Of a stretch of 64,000 bases of DNA, positions 34,805 through 44,286 are shown piece after piece. The position numbers and the translations under genes were made by a program. The DNA is from Rhodoplanes serenus (GTDB lineage: Bacteria > Pseudomonadota > Alphaproteobacteria > Rhizobiales > Xanthobacteraceae). Position 1 is the first letter of the stretch, and every line of letters starts with the position of its first letter. The stretch spans positions 89,175-153,174 of the forward strand of contig WNKV01000016.1 of the NCBI GenBank assembly GCA_009720755.1. The letters are read 5' to 3'. The notes beneath the pieces are model-generated. The model saw only the letters and a program-made list of their open reading frames with translations, did not search any database and was not told where the DNA came from.

Positions 34805-35740
34805 ATGACCACCGACCGGCTCATCAATGACGACTTCGAACCGAACCACGCCGTATCACCGACCGCCCGTCTTCTCGACGAGCTGCAGCTTCACGGTCAT
34901 CGCCCCTTCGAGGACGATCCCGATCCGCGACCGCTTCCCGATGCCGACCGCCTGCACGGCGCACTCGCCGACGTGTTCGATGCCTTCGTCGCGACGCTCG
35001 GCGACACCCGCCTCGAGCCCGATCTGCCCGACCTGCTCTGGTCGATCGTGAACGTCTTCCACCGCGGCATCGATCGCATCCAACGCCAGCTCGATGCCAA
35101 CGAGGCCGGCCAGCGCCGAAGCCAGCACGAGCAGGACGGCTCCGAGGTCCGATCCGTCGAGCTCGAGCACCTGCTCGCTCAGGGCCTCACCCTGATCGAG
35201 CGACGCAACAGCTTCGAGTTCATGCGCGACACGGCCGCGGAACTATTCGAAGTTCACACCGGACACGCTTGGCGACCGCGCACCGGCTCACTGGTCAACC
35301 GGAGCACGCTCACGGCCGCGATGATCGACAGCCGCGATTTCCTGATGGCGCGTCGACGCGCCGAGACCGAAGTTCTGCTGCCGACCGGCACCAAGATCGC
35401 CTTCGCGGGCGGCGTCACATTCAACGATCACCACCGCATCTGGACCGCGCTCGACCGCGTCCACGCCAAGCACCCCGACATGGTCCTGCTGCACGGCGGC
35501 ACACCGCGCGGGGCCGAGAAGATCGCCGCCTGCTGGGCCGACACCCGCAAGGTGCCACAGATCGTCTTCAAGCCCGACTGGGCTCGTCACGCCAAGGCCG
35601 CCCCGTTCAAGCGCAACGACCAGCTGCTCGAGACCATGCCGATCGGCGTCGTCGTCTTCCCCGGCTCCGGCGTCACCGACAATTTCGCCGACAAGGCACG
35701 AGCGCTTGGGATTCCGTTGTTCGACTTCCGCAAGGGATGA
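34805..35740 (+). CDS. DUF2493 (SLOG-like) protein of the plasmid backbone
   Basis: A 311-residue protein. The C-terminal ~130 residues match DUF2493: KIAFAGGVTFNDHHRIWTALDRV, DMVLLHGGTPRGAEKIAACWA, and the ending GVVVFPGSGVTDNFADKAR..GIPLFDF. This is a Rossmann-like nucleotide-binding SLOG fold. The N-terminal part is helical and acidic. These proteins are regular members of the same plasmid/ICE backbone; the ligand is unknown. Start taken at ATG 34805; an ATG at 34760 is possible but extends into unconserved sequence. The 34526-34804 gap shows no gene. Confidence 0.85.
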   Translation: MTTDRLINDDFEPNHAVSPTARLLDELQLHGHRPFEDDPDPRPLPDADRLHGALADVFDAFVATLGDTRLEPDLPDLLWSIVNVFHRGIDRIQRQLDANEAGQRRSQHEQDGSEVRSVELEHLLAQGLTLIERRNSFEFMRDTAAELFEVHTGHAWRPRTGSLVNRSTLTAAMIDSRDFLMARRRAETEVLLPTGTKIAFAGGVTFNDHHRIWTALDRVHAKHPDMVLLHGGTPRGAEKIAACWADTRKVPQIVFKPDWARHAKAAPFKRNDQLLETMPIGVVVFPGSGVTDNFADKARALGIPLFDFRKG

Positions 35741-36081
35741 AGCGGGCTGCCGCCGAATAGCCGGTCCCGCAATGCGTCGCGGCATGGTCCGGCGCGATGA
35801 TTGCAGAGCAGCCGGGCCGATCTTCCGATCTCGACCTACGTCGAAGCTGTTTCGGTACAGGTGCCACATCGTGCAACCGGGCTCCTGCCCGATGATGAGA
35901 GGAAGGTTACTCCGCTCACCGGCCCAACGCTCTGTTTCGCGGTCGTGAGCGCGGACATCCGAGCGAAAGCCGCCGTTGGTGAGCGCGTGCGGCGCGACGA
36001 TACGGCAGGGCACCGCGGCGCGGCATATCGACTGGTAATGCGGCCTTCGGCAGCCGGCACGGTTCCACTTCGCACACTTGT
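35741..36081. other. gap between backbone and GntP gene
   Basis: No gene, hairpin or clear repeat supported. It lies between two genes that face each other and may contain the edge of the mobile element, but no att-like repeat was recognised. Confidence 0.4.
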
Positions 36082-37539
36082 TCAGAACGATCCGACCAGC
36101 GTGCCGAGCCCGATCACGGCGGCGAGCGCCACGACGGCGCCGACGACCGCGACCATGACGATGTCGAGATAGCCCTCGCGATGCGTGGTGCCGCAGACGG
36201 CGAGCAGCGTCACCACGGCGCCGTTGTGAGGCAGGCTGTCGAGCGTGCCGGCGCCGATCACGGCGACCCGGTGCAGCAGCGCCGGGTCGATGCCCTGCAC
36301 GGCGGCGAGGCCCAGATAGATGGCGCCCAGCGCGTCGAGCGCGATCGTCATGCCGCCGGAGGCGGAGCCGGTCAGCGCCGCCAGGATGTTGGTCGAGACG
36401 GCGAGCGACACCAGCGGCCCGCCCTCGATCGACAGCACCCAGTCGCGCACCACCTCAAAGGCCGGCAGCGCCGCGACGACGGCGCCGAAGCCGACCAGGC
36501 TCGCCACGCTGACGGCCGGCAGCACCGAGGCGTTGACGCCGGCGTCGATGCTGGCGCGCGGTGTCGCGAGCCGCTTCGGGTTGAGCACCAGCACCGTGAC
36601 GATCGCGGCCGCGAGCGCGACGACGACCGACCACACGCCGCCGACCGCGGCGAGCGAGGTCTCCCCCCAGCGCGGCTCGGCCAGGAACGCGGTGTCGAGC
36701 CGCGGCAGCACGAGAAGCGACATCACGAGATTGACCACGACCACCACGACCAGCGGCGCGAAGGCGACGGCGGTTGGTGGTCCGATGAACGCGCGGTCGC
36801 CGCGCGGCGCCTCGGGCGGATCGAAGCCCTGCGCCACGGTCGCGCGCTCGCGCACGATCGCGTCCTCGGCTGCACCTTCCACATCCGTCATCAGGCCGGG
36901 ACCAAAGCCCTCGCCGCGGCGCCGGGCGCGCTGTTCGGCAAGCGCCAGCCAGCCGAGCCCGAAACCCAGCATGATGATCGCGGCGACGATGCCGAGCCCG
37001 GGCGCCGCGAACGGCGTGGTGCCGAAGAACGGCATCGGGATGGCGTTCTGGATCGCCGGCGTGCCGGGCAGCGCCGACATCGTGAACGTGGAGGTGCCGA
37101 GCGCGATGGCGGCCGGCATCAGCCGGCGCGGAATGTCGGCGGCGCGGAACAGCGCCTCGGCCATCGGGGCGAGCACGAAGAAGGCGACGAACAGGCTGAC
37201 GCCGCCATAGGTGACGATCGCGCCGGCGACGACGACGGCCATGACGGCGCGGCGCGGCCCGAGCGTGCGGGTCATCGCCTCGGCGATGGCGGCGACCGAG
37301 CCGGTGTCCTCCATCAGCTTGCCGAACAGCGCGCCGAGCAAAAAGATCGGGAAGAACTGCATGAGGAAGCGCGACGCGCTGCCCATGAAGGTTTCGGTCC
37401 AGTGGGCGAGCAATGGCTCGCTCGCGAACGCCGCGGCGACGAGCGCGGCGAGCGGCGCCAGCAGCAGCACGCTCCAGCCACGATAGGCGAAGGCGATCAG
37501 GAGCGCGAGGCCGACGAGGATTCCGGCGAGCCCGAGCAT
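36082..37539 (-). CDS. GntP-family permease (gluconate/organic acid type)
   Basis: A 485-residue membrane protein with 12 or more hydrophobic helices. Family-like segments: LLAPLAALVAA, FFPIFLLGALFGKLMEDTGS, ALGTSTFTMSALPGTPAIQNAIP, and the C-terminal IYLGLAAVQGIDPALLHRV.VI..GTLDSLPHNGAVVTLLAVCG.TH.E, the last typical of GntP/citrate-type proton symporters. It imports an organic acid, not identifiable here. It starts 4 bp after the patatin-like gene, which lies upstream on the same strand, so the two are cotranscribed. Confidence 0.85.
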   Translation of the reverse strand: MLGLAGILVGLALLIAFAYRGWSVLLLAPLAALVAAAFASEPLLAHWTETFMGSASRFLMQFFPIFLLGALFGKLMEDTGSVAAIAEAMTRTLGPRRAVMAVVVAGAIVTYGGVSLFVAFFVLAPMAEALFRAADIPRRLMPAAIALGTSTFTMSALPGTPAIQNAIPMPFFGTTPFAAPGLGIVAAIIMLGFGLGWLALAEQRARRRGEGFGPGLMTDVEGAAEDAIVRERATVAQGFDPPEAPRGDRAFIGPPTAVAFAPLVVVVVVNLVMSLLVLPRLDTAFLAEPRWGETSLAAVGGVWSVVVALAAAIVTVLVLNPKRLATPRASIDAGVNASVLPAVSVASLVGFGAVVAALPAFEVVRDWVLSIEGGPLVSLAVSTNILAALTGSASGGMTIALDALGAIYLGLAAVQGIDPALLHRVAVIGAGTLDSLPHNGAVVTLLAVCGTTHREGYLDIVMVAVVGAVVALAAVIGLGTLVGSF

Positions 37540-37543
37540 CGGA

Positions 37544-38560
37544 TCAGGGCCCCGCCAGAAGTGCGTCGAGATCGTAGGTCGAGCGCTCGCCGAGCGCGGC
37601 CGCGTTCTCCACCAGGAAGGTCTCGGCGGCGGCGCGGCCGAGGTCGCGCAGCTTGCAGAAGAAACCCCATTCGGCGAGCAGCTTCGAGGAGGCGGAGAGT
37701 TCCGCCATCGCGGCCGAGGCGATGCGGTGGATGCGCATGCGGGCCCACTGCGCGCCCTCGCAATTGCCGGCGTCGGCGACCTGGCGGAGGAGCGCGATCA
37801 TGCGCAGCTCCTTCAGCAGCACGCCATTGAACGACACCTCGTTGAGCCGGTTGAGAATGTCGCGCGCCGAGCGCGGCGTGCCGATCCGCTCGATCGGGTT
37901 GATCTGGACGATGATGGTGTCGCGCGAGCGGCATTCGCGGACCAGCGGCGTGATGGTCGGATTGCCCGAATAGCCGCCGTCCCAATAGGCCTCGCCGTCG
38001 ATCTCGACCGACTGGAACATGGTCGGCAGGCAGGCGGAGGCGAGCAGCACGTCCGGCGTGATCTCGGCGTTGCGGAAGACGCGGCCCTGGCCGGTGCGCA
38101 CGCGCGTCGCGGTGACGAACAGTTTTATGGACGCCTGGGACAGCCGCTCGAAGTCGATATGCTTCTCCAGGATCGCAGCCAGCGGATTCGCCCCGGCCAC
38201 GAGATCGTAGGGCGAGACCATGCGGGCCATCAGGTCCATGATCACGTAGAGGGGCGAGTTGTCGAGCGTCCAGCGGCCGAGCAGCAGATCGAGCGGCGTG
38301 CGCTGGAACGGGCTGAAACGCGCCCCGTCCGACACGCTGCGCCAGAACGATTCGAGTGCGCTCCGGGCGCCGTCGCGGCCGCCGTCGGCGAAGCCGTCGA
38401 CCAGCACGGCGGCGTTCATGGCGCCGGCCGAGGTGCCGGAGACGCCGTCGATGTCGAGCCAGGGCTCTTCCAGCAGACGGTCGAGCACGCCCCAGGTGAA
38501 CGCGCCGTGGGCACCGCCACCCTGCAGGGCCAGATCGACGAGAACGGGTTCGCGGTCCAT
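37544..38560 (-). CDS. patatin-like phospholipase
   Basis: A 338-residue hydrolase with the patatin fold: oxyanion loop GGGAHG (14-19), nucleophile elbow GTSAG with Ser44, and the catalytic Asp in YWDGG (Asp194). No signal peptide is seen, so it should act in the cytosol or at the inner membrane on lipid acyl groups. Being first in a two-gene unit with a GntP permease suggests a link between lipid/polyester turnover and organic acid use (inference). Confidence 0.9.
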   Translation of the reverse strand: MDREPVLVDLALQGGGAHGAFTWGVLDRLLEEPWLDIDGVSGTSAGAMNAAVLVDGFADGGRDGARSALESFWRSVSDGARFSPFQRTPLDLLLGRWTLDNSPLYVIMDLMARMVSPYDLVAGANPLAAILEKHIDFERLSQASIKLFVTATRVRTGQGRVFRNAEITPDVLLASACLPTMFQSVEIDGEAYWDGGYSGNPTITPLVRECRSRDTIIVQINPIERIGTPRSARDILNRLNEVSFNGVLLKELRMIALLRQVADAGNCEGAQWARMRIHRIASAAMAELSASSKLLAEWGFFCKLRDLGRAAAETFLVENAAALGERSTYDLDALLAGP

Positions 38561-39029
38561 CGTCAGCCTCGTGCTCGGCCCCGCCTGGGGTCATGACCCG
38601 ATCCATCGGCGCGTTCGACGTCGGTGCGGCCTGTGGAGATAATGCAGTGCAGCAATGCTGATTAGTCGCGCAGCTTGACCGGAAACACAAGTCGAGACGA
38701 GGGGGAGACCGCCCTCCGTCGGATCGCGCGGGGGCTTGTCGTGCCAGGGCGGGACGGAGCGCCGATGACCGCGCGCCGCGGATGGGCCGGAGCATCTGAT
38801 CACATCGGAACGACACCATGGCGGCGGGCTAGTCGCATTTGCGCTAATGGCTAGCCGGACGGCGTCCGGCCTGTCCTGCAGCGACGACGTCTCCGCGTCC
38901 TCTCGAAGTTGCGATTTGACTGGCAAAACGCTCCGACCTAGCCTCGCCATCCCACCCTGCTACCCTTATCGTCCGCAGGACCCTCGTGGGCTGATTTTCC
39001 GACGAGGCGGCCCAGGTCCCTTCAGCGAC
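38561..39029. other. divergent intergenic region
   Basis: About 470 bp between the divergent patatin-like and AraC-type genes. No gene supported. It must hold both promoters; I could not pick boxes with confidence. In-frame codons upstream of the AraC start (from ATG 38847) look non-conserved. Confidence 0.45.
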
Positions 39030-40037
39030 ATGCCCGGTCATCTTCATTTCACCACGCGGCACGTGAGCCGGGCTGATCAGTTCGACGCCTGGCGCAGCTA
39101 CAATGCCGCCGCGGTCGACCTCGAGTGTGACGACCGCAGCGCCGGTTTCTGCGCCGAGCACACGAGCTGGGATCTCGGCGGCCTGGTGTTCACGCGGGCG
39201 ACGATGCCGCCGGTGCAGCGGCGCTGGCGCCATATCGGCGATCGGTCGCTCGATCACTGGTGTCTGGTCCTCGCGACGTCCGCGTCCACCGGTGAGGCGT
39301 GGAGTTCGGCCACGGCGCCCCAGCTCGCCTTCCGCTCGCTCAGGCGCCCGTTCGAGGGGGCCGGCGCCGACAGCGGCGTGCTCACGTTGTTTATGCCGCG
39401 CGATCTGTTCCGGGGCGTCGCGCCGGCGCTCGACGGTGCAGCGACCGACGCGCCGGGCGGTGCCCTCGCGGCGCTCCTCGCCGATTTTCTGACCGCCCTC
39501 GACCGGCGCCTGCCGACGGCCCGTGAGGAGGATCTGCCCGGCATGGCGGCGGCCGCCCGCGGCGTCGTCGCCGCTTGCCTGGCGCCGTCCCCCGCGACCG
39601 TCGAGGCCGCACGTGATCCGCTTGCCGCCTGCGTCCTCGACCGCGCCCGCACCATCGTCCGGGCGAATCTGGCCTCGCCCTCGTTAGGTCCAAAGCTGCT
39701 CGGCCGCGAGCTCGGGGTGTCGCGCTCGAGCCTGTACCGGATCTTCGATCCGCTCGGCGGCGTCGCCGCCTATATCCAGCGGGAGCGCCTGCACGAAGCC
39801 CATGCCCGGCTTTGCGATCCGGCCGACCCGCGGCCGATCGTGCAGATCGCCTCCAGCGTCGGCATGCTCGACGCGTCGGGGTTCAGCCGCGCTTTCAAGC
39901 GGATGTTCGGCTACACGCCGCGCGAGACCCGCGCCTCGGGGCAGGCCGTCCCGGGGGCGGCGGCCGTCCGCGGACCGGCCGGTGGGATCGCGCCGGCGAC
40001 GATGGGCGACATGCTGCGCCGTCTCGACACCCGATGA
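39030..40037 (+). CDS. AraC-family transcriptional regulator
   Basis: A 335-residue protein. The N-terminal ~190 residues are of the AraC-binding-like type (ADQFDAWRSYNAAAVDLE at the start). The C-terminal ~100 residues hold the two HTHs: LGPKLLGRELGVSRSSLYRIF, then VQIASSVGMLDASGFSRAFKRMFGYTPRETR. The ATG at 39030 begins the family-like sequence. The stop is about 95 bp before the likely MFS start, so it may regulate that transporter. Confidence 0.87.
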   Translation: MPGHLHFTTRHVSRADQFDAWRSYNAAAVDLECDDRSAGFCAEHTSWDLGGLVFTRATMPPVQRRWRHIGDRSLDHWCLVLATSASTGEAWSSATAPQLAFRSLRRPFEGAGADSGVLTLFMPRDLFRGVAPALDGAATDAPGGALAALLADFLTALDRRLPTAREEDLPGMAAAARGVVAACLAPSPATVEAARDPLAACVLDRARTIVRANLASPSLGPKLLGRELGVSRSSLYRIFDPLGGVAAYIQRERLHEAHARLCDPADPRPIVQIASSVGMLDASGFSRAFKRMFGYTPRETRASGQAVPGAAAVRGPAGGIAPATMGDMLRRLDTR

Positions 40038-40131
40038 CGTTCCGCCGCGCCGGACCGGCTCCGGACGACGGCACCAGCCTCCTTCCGCCCCGCGCCGGGC
40101 GCGCGCACCGCTGCCGACGACGCGACCGGCC

Positions 40132-41310
40132 GTGCTCTACGCGGCGCTGTTCCTGGAACTCGGCATCAATCTCCCGTTCTTCCCGATCTGGCTGCAGTCG
40201 CGGTCGATCGACGAGGCGATGATCGGCGTGATCCTGGCCGCTCCGCTGGTCGCCCGCATCGTCGCCAATCCGCTGGTCGCGACGCTCGCCGACCGCTCCG
40301 GCGACGTCGCCCGCACGCTGGCGGTCTGCGCCGTCGCCGTGGTGGCCGGAACCGTGGCGCTGGCGCTCGTCGACACGGCTGGGCCGATCCTGCTGGTGGT
40401 CACGATCACGGCATTGGCGCAGGGGCCGCTGATCGCGTTGCTCGACGCGTATCTGTGGCTGCATCTCGCCGCGCGCCACGATCCGGCCGCCCGCCCGCTC
40501 GTCTACGGACGGATCAGGCTGTGGGGGTCGTGCGGCTTCGTCGCCGCCACGCTCGGGGCCGGCTGGATGCTGGACCGGCTGCAGGCGTCGGCGGTGCTGT
40601 GGATGCTGATCGGCGCCGCGATCGCGACCGCGGTGGCGGCCGTGGCGGTGGCGTACGGGGCGCGGGCCCCGGCCGTGCCGGCGCCGACGGCGGTCGCGCC
40701 GGCCGGGGCCGTCGCACACCCGTTGCGGCTCGTCGCCGTGATCGCCGGGGTGGCGCTGGTGCAGGCGAGCCACGCGCTCTACTATGCCTTCTCCAGCCTG
40801 CACTGGCGTGACGCGGGCTGGTCGGGGACGCTGGTCGGTTCCCTGTGGGCGACCGCGGTCGTCGCCGAGGTGGCCGTGTTCGCCTTCGCGGGCCGCGCGC
40901 TCGCGGTCGCCGCGGCCCCGATGCTGCTGCTGATGGCCGGGGCGGCCGCCGCGGTGCTGCGCTGGCTGGTGATGGCGCTCGATCCCGGCGTCGGCGTCGT
41001 CCTGCTGCTGCAGGTCACGCATGGATTGACGTTCGGCGCGACCCATCTCGGCAGCATGGCGATGCTGGCGCGGCTTGCCCCCGCCGGCGTCCACGCCCGC
41101 GCCCAGGACTGGCTGGCGGCGGCCTGGGCCGGCGCCATGGCGGCGCTGACCGCGGTGGGCGGTGTTCTCTATGCGTCGCTCGGCGAGCGCGCCTATGCGG
41201 TGATGGCCGCCGTCGCGGCGACCGGCCTCGTTCTTCTCGTCTCCGCCGCCGTGGCGGATCGCAGGCATTCGCGGCCGATGCCGCGCCTCAGTTTGGAACG
41301 CCGTGGATAG
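40132..41310 (+). CDS. MFS transporter (MFS_1-like)
   Basis: About 392 residues with 12 predicted membrane helices in two halves (YAALFLELGINLPFFPIWL; SLWATAVVAEVAVFAFAGR). The start YAALF..LGI.LPFFP.WL resembles 3-phenylpropionate-type MFS carriers. Start is uncertain: GTG 40132 gives a slightly short N-terminus, while an ATG at 40034 overlapping the AraC stop is in another frame and would need a frameshift. Substrate unknown. It follows the AraC gene and probably is its target. Confidence 0.8.
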   Translation: MLYAALFLELGINLPFFPIWLQSRSIDEAMIGVILAAPLVARIVANPLVATLADRSGDVARTLAVCAVAVVAGTVALALVDTAGPILLVVTITALAQGPLIALLDAYLWLHLAARHDPAARPLVYGRIRLWGSCGFVAATLGAGWMLDRLQASAVLWMLIGAAIATAVAAVAVAYGARAPAVPAPTAVAPAGAVAHPLRLVAVIAGVALVQASHALYYAFSSLHWRDAGWSGTLVGSLWATAVVAEVAVFAFAGRALAVAAAPMLLLMAGAAAAVLRWLVMALDPGVGVVLLLQVTHGLTFGATHLGSMAMLARLAPAGVHARAQDWLAAAWAGAMAALTAVGGVLYASLGERAYAVMAAVAATGLVLLVSAAVADRRHSRPMPRLSLERRG

Positions 41311-41332
41311 CGCTGGGACGCCGGGCCTATTC
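41305..41332 (+). promoter_or_regulatory. candidate operator upstream of glsA
   Basis: GGATAGC-N14-CCTATTC, overlapping the end of the MFS gene, matches in position and spacing the perfect GAATAGG-N14-CCTATTC at 44259-44286. Both are followed about 18-20 bp later by CCATCGTAGTGTCGGCG. The shared block suggests common control of glsA and the DHA2-type transporter. Confidence 0.6.
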
Positions 41333-41439
41333 CGCGTCCGCGCCCGACCATCGTAGTGTCGGCGCCGGACCGGCGCCGGTTCTGCCGGTCGCCGGTACTG
41401 TCGTCTGGACCCCGTCGCATGACAGAGGAAGCGCATCCT

Positions 41440-42441
41440 ATGCAGACCGGACGTCCCGCCGCGCCGCCCGTTTCGTCCTATGTCTCGACCGGTCACCTGC
41501 CGTCCGCCGAGCAGGTGGCGGCGCTAGTGACGGAGGCGCATGCGCGCTTCCGTGAGGACACCGACGGCGAGAACTCCCAGGTCTATCCGGCGCTCGCCCG
41601 CGTCCCCGCCGATCTGTTCGGCATCTGCGTGGTGGGGACCAACGGCAACGTCCACGCAGTCGGCGATACCGACCACGAATTCTCTATCATGAGCGTGTCG
41701 AAGCCGTTCGTCTTCGCCCTCGTGTGCCAGCAGATCGGACCGCAGCTGGCGCGTGAGAAGATCGGCGCCAACGCCACCGGACTCGCCTTCAACTCGCTCG
41801 CCGCCATCGAGCGCGATCCGGCCGGACGCACCAATCCGATGGTCAATGCCGGGGCGATCGCCACGACCAGCCTGGTGCCGGGCCTCGGCGAGCCTGAGAA
41901 GTGGCGCTTCATCCACGACGGCCTGTCGCGTTTCGCCGGCCGCACCTTGCCGCTCAACGAGGAGGTCTACGCCTCTGCCTCCGACACCAACTTCCGCAAT
42001 CGGGCGATCGCGCGGCTGCTGCAGAGCTACGGTCGGCTCGACTGCGATCCGGTCCTGGCGACAGACCTCTACACCCGCCAGTGCTCGCTCAACGTCAGCG
42101 CCAGGGATCTCGCCGTGATGGGCGCCACCCTGGCGGACGGCGGCGTCAATCCGATCACCCGGGAGCGGGTGATCGACCCGGAGAACTGTCACTACGCCCT
42201 CGCCGTGATGGCGACGGCCGGGCTGTACGAGACCTCGGGCGACTGGCTCTACGAGATCGGCCTGCCCGGCAAGAGCGGCATCGGCGGCGGCATCGTCACG
42301 GTGTCGCCCGGCAAGGGCGGCCTCGGCACCTTCGCTCCTCCGCTCGACACGGCCGGCAACAGCGTCAAGGGACAGCTCGTCGCGAAATTCCTGTCCCAGA
42401 GCCTGGGGCTCGATCTGTTCGTGTCCGGTCCTGCGGTCTGA
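41440..42441 (+). CDS. glsA: glutaminase (beta-lactamase-like serine type)
   Basis: A 333-residue enzyme converting glutamine to glutamate and ammonia. Family features: GENSQVYPALA, F.I.SVSKPF with the Ser-x-x-Lys catalytic pair (Ser85, Lys88), NPMVNAGAI, SASDTNFRN, Y...CS..V.ARDLA.MGA.LA.GG.NP and GLYE.SGDWLYE.GLPGKSGIGGGI. Ammonia release is used by some bacteria for acid resistance, which fits the HdeA-like gene nearby (inference). ATG 41440 has AGAGGAA at good distance; ATG 41419 is an alternative. Confidence 0.95.
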   Translation: MQTGRPAAPPVSSYVSTGHLPSAEQVAALVTEAHARFREDTDGENSQVYPALARVPADLFGICVVGTNGNVHAVGDTDHEFSIMSVSKPFVFALVCQQIGPQLAREKIGANATGLAFNSLAAIERDPAGRTNPMVNAGAIATTSLVPGLGEPEKWRFIHDGLSRFAGRTLPLNEEVYASASDTNFRNRAIARLLQSYGRLDCDPVLATDLYTRQCSLNVSARDLAVMGATLADGGVNPITRERVIDPENCHYALAVMATAGLYETSGDWLYEIGLPGKSGIGGGIVTVSPGKGGLGTFAPPLDTAGNSVKGQLVAKFLSQSLGLDLFVSGPAV

Positions 42442-42480
42442 CGTCCAGCGCGCCTGTTCCGGCGGGACCGGCCGCACCGG

Positions 42481-42575
42481 TCCGGCAGACCAAACGGAAA
42501 AAGGTCCGATCATGACGACGGGCTCTGCCTCGGCGCACCCCGGCGAGCGAGGCGAAGGACACCAGCCTGCCTGAC
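42481..42575 (+). repeat. remnant copy of the DHA2-transporter leader and 5' end
   Basis: The sequence GGAA(A/G)AAGGTCCGATCATG and the first codons with CTCTG match the leader and start of the transporter gene at 44410-44470. Here the frame ends after about 20 codons (TGA near 42573). Since the glsA upstream block also matches the transporter upstream block, glsA sits within a duplicated leader. Confidence 0.6.
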
Positions 42576-42627
42576 CGAAGGATTGTGCCGACGCTGGCGT
42601 GCGTCCCTGGACCGCTCGCCGCAGCCG

Positions 42628-42957
42628 TCATTTCGCTTTCACGGTGAGCATGGCCCGCTCGGCTGTCTCGCTCGGATTATCGAGACAGCGGTCGATGAAT
42701 GCGATCGTCTCGGTCCGGAGGGCTTCGGTATCGAAGCTCGACCGCCCGGACTTTCCGAGCAGGTAGCCATGCAAGAACGCGATGGCCACATCTCGATCTG
42801 CGCCACTCTCGCGCAGGATGTCCTTGCACGCGAAAGAGGTGATGCTGCGCTCGCCAGGCTTCTGGTCTTGTGCGAAAGCCTCGACGATGGTGAGTGCCGC
42901 GAGCGCGCCGACGGCGACGATGGCGCAACGCGTCCGGTGTCGACCAACTGTAAGCAT
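42628..42957 (-). CDS. HdeA/HdeB-like periplasmic protein
   Basis: A 109-residue protein with an N-terminal signal segment (IVAVGALAALTIVEAFAQD, cut after AFA) and the HdeA pattern: (F)xCKDIL......D.....AFLHGYL..K.G, and a second Cys in DRCLDNP. HdeA-type proteins are acid-activated chaperones of the periplasm. ATG 42957 is preceded by GAGG; a GTG at 42969 lies further up. Faces glsA tail to tail. Confidence 0.75.
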   Translation of the reverse strand: MLTVGRHRTRCAIVAVGALAALTIVEAFAQDQKPGERSITSFACKDILRESGADRDVAIAFLHGYLLGKSGRSSFDTEALRTETIAFIDRCLDNPSETAERAMLTVKAK

Positions 42958-42983
42958 AGTGATCCTCACAATAAAGGTCGTGA

Positions 42984-43283
42984 TCAGCAGTCACGCACGC
43001 GAAACGGACCGGCGCAGCGCGCTCGGCCGCCACTGAACGTGATCGCTCCGAGAGTTGCCGGCCGTTCGGATCCCGTGACCCGACCGCCCGGGTTGCTTAT
43101 GCCGCTGAACAGCGTTCGCCCGTCGGTGAGATCGTAGTTCGATCTCGAGAACTCGATCGGACGGCTACGCTGCTGTGCACCGCATGCGGCTTCTGACGAT
43201 GGATTGCAGTTCTGTGCAGCGACCGATGACGCATAAGCCATCACGACTAATGCCGCGACGCATGCATGGGTTCGTGTGATCAT
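42984..43283 (-). CDS. small secreted hypothetical protein
   Basis: A 99-residue protein with a clear signal peptide (HACVAALVVMAYASSVAAQ, cleavage after VAA). The mature part has four cysteines, two near each end (NCNPSSEAAC; ARCAGPFRVRDC), suggesting disulphides. No family recognised. It lies just upstream of the HdeA-like gene on the same strand, 26 bp apart, so the two may be cotranscribed. Confidence 0.6.
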   Translation of the reverse strand: MITRTHACVAALVVMAYASSVAAQNCNPSSEAACGAQQRSRPIEFSRSNYDLTDGRTLFSGISNPGGRVTGSERPATLGAITFSGGRARCAGPFRVRDC

Positions 43284-43614
43284 GACAGCCGTCCGTACGG
43301 AATTAAGGTAATCAAATCGTCTCTACGACGCGACGGGTCTCGTCCGGCACGAGGAACGTTGGTCGAGGTGCCATCGCGCTCCGGGCCGGCGGGCTCTCCG
43401 CCGACAGGCGTCGGCAAACATTCCGTGTCGGCGCTCGATCGTATCGAGGGCGGACCCTCTCGACGGTGCTCGAAGAGTGGGGTCAGCGGGATCGACGCAG
43501 CGAGAGCCGAACGGAAAATGGTGCGAGAAATCTCGACCGCCTTGCAAGGTCACGGGAGTCCATTTTCACAGACCGCCAGAGGACTCTGTTGCCGAGATGC
43601 GGCAGCGGCAGCGC
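43284..43614. other. gap between small secreted proteins
   Basis: About 330 bp, no gene supported on either strand. It should carry the leftward promoter of the gene ending at 43283 side; no strong hairpin or repeat seen. Confidence 0.4.
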
Positions 43615-44079
43615 CTATTGCAGTCGCAAGCCGGCGACGCCCAGGGCGAGGTTCACGCCCACCTGGCCCGACACGGACAGGGGCTGGAGCGCGATCGACC
43701 GGTTGTTGCCCCCGATGAGCGCATTTGCTCCGACGCCGAACCCGAAACCGATGTCGCCACTCGCGCCGACATAGGTTCCGGCGAGCGCCCGCTTGCGGAC
43801 GCCCTGGGTCTTCGCCAAGACGCCCCAGACCATGCGGCCACCGGCCGTGAAGCCGAGGTCTAGCCCGATTCGTGTAACCGTGCCGCGGTAGGTCTCGCGA
43901 AACCCGTCTGCCTTGGAAAACGTGCAGGTCATCCGTTGACGTGAGCCGACGATCAGCCCGATGCTCGGCGCGAGATTGCATGCCAACGTCCCGACCTGAA
44001 CGGACGACTGCGCCGCCGCGGGAAGTGGAGCTGCCGCGACGACAGCCACGGCGACGAGAGTCGATTTCAGCCTGATCAT
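43615..44079 (-). CDS. DUF992 secreted protein
   Basis: A 154-residue protein with a signal peptide (STLVAVAVVAAAPLPAAAQ) and the DUF992 sequence VQVGTLACN.APS.G.I.GS...M.CTF, then Y.G.....G.D.G.T......W.V.A......G.LAGTYVGASG. DUF992 proteins are periplasmic or outer-membrane associated and of unknown role, common in Hyphomicrobiales. Its start lies ~350 bp from the divergent transporter gene. Confidence 0.88.
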   Translation of the reverse strand: MIRLKSTLVAVAVVAAAPLPAAAQSSVQVGTLACNLAPSIGLIVGSRQRMTCTFSKADGFRETYRGTVTRIGLDLGFTAGGRMVWGVLAKTQGVRKRALAGTYVGASGDIGFGFGVGANALIGGNNRSIALQPLSVSGQVGVNLALGVAGLRLQ

Positions 44080-44258
44080 CTATCTTTTCCCCGATTATCA
44101 ACAGGACCACAGATCACGAGCAGGATCACGACGAAAGCCCGACTTCAATAATGGTGCTGGCGTAGCCACAAGGAACTCGTGGCGCAAGTGTTTTCGATGC
44201 CGGGTACGGCGCGGGGCCTGTTTAGGACCGGTTCCGCGCAACACTTTTGGGACGTTTT

Positions 44259-44286
44259 GAATAGGGCTGGGATGCGGGGCCTATTC
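44259..44286 (+). promoter_or_regulatory. candidate operator upstream of the DHA2 transporter
   Basis: A perfect inverted repeat GAATAGG (44259-44265) and CCTATTC (44280-44286), half-sites 21 bp centre to centre (two helical turns). It is followed by CACCATCGTAGTGTCGGCG (44299-44317). The equivalent block occurs before glsA. The 44080-44433 gap contains no gene. Confidence 0.6.
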
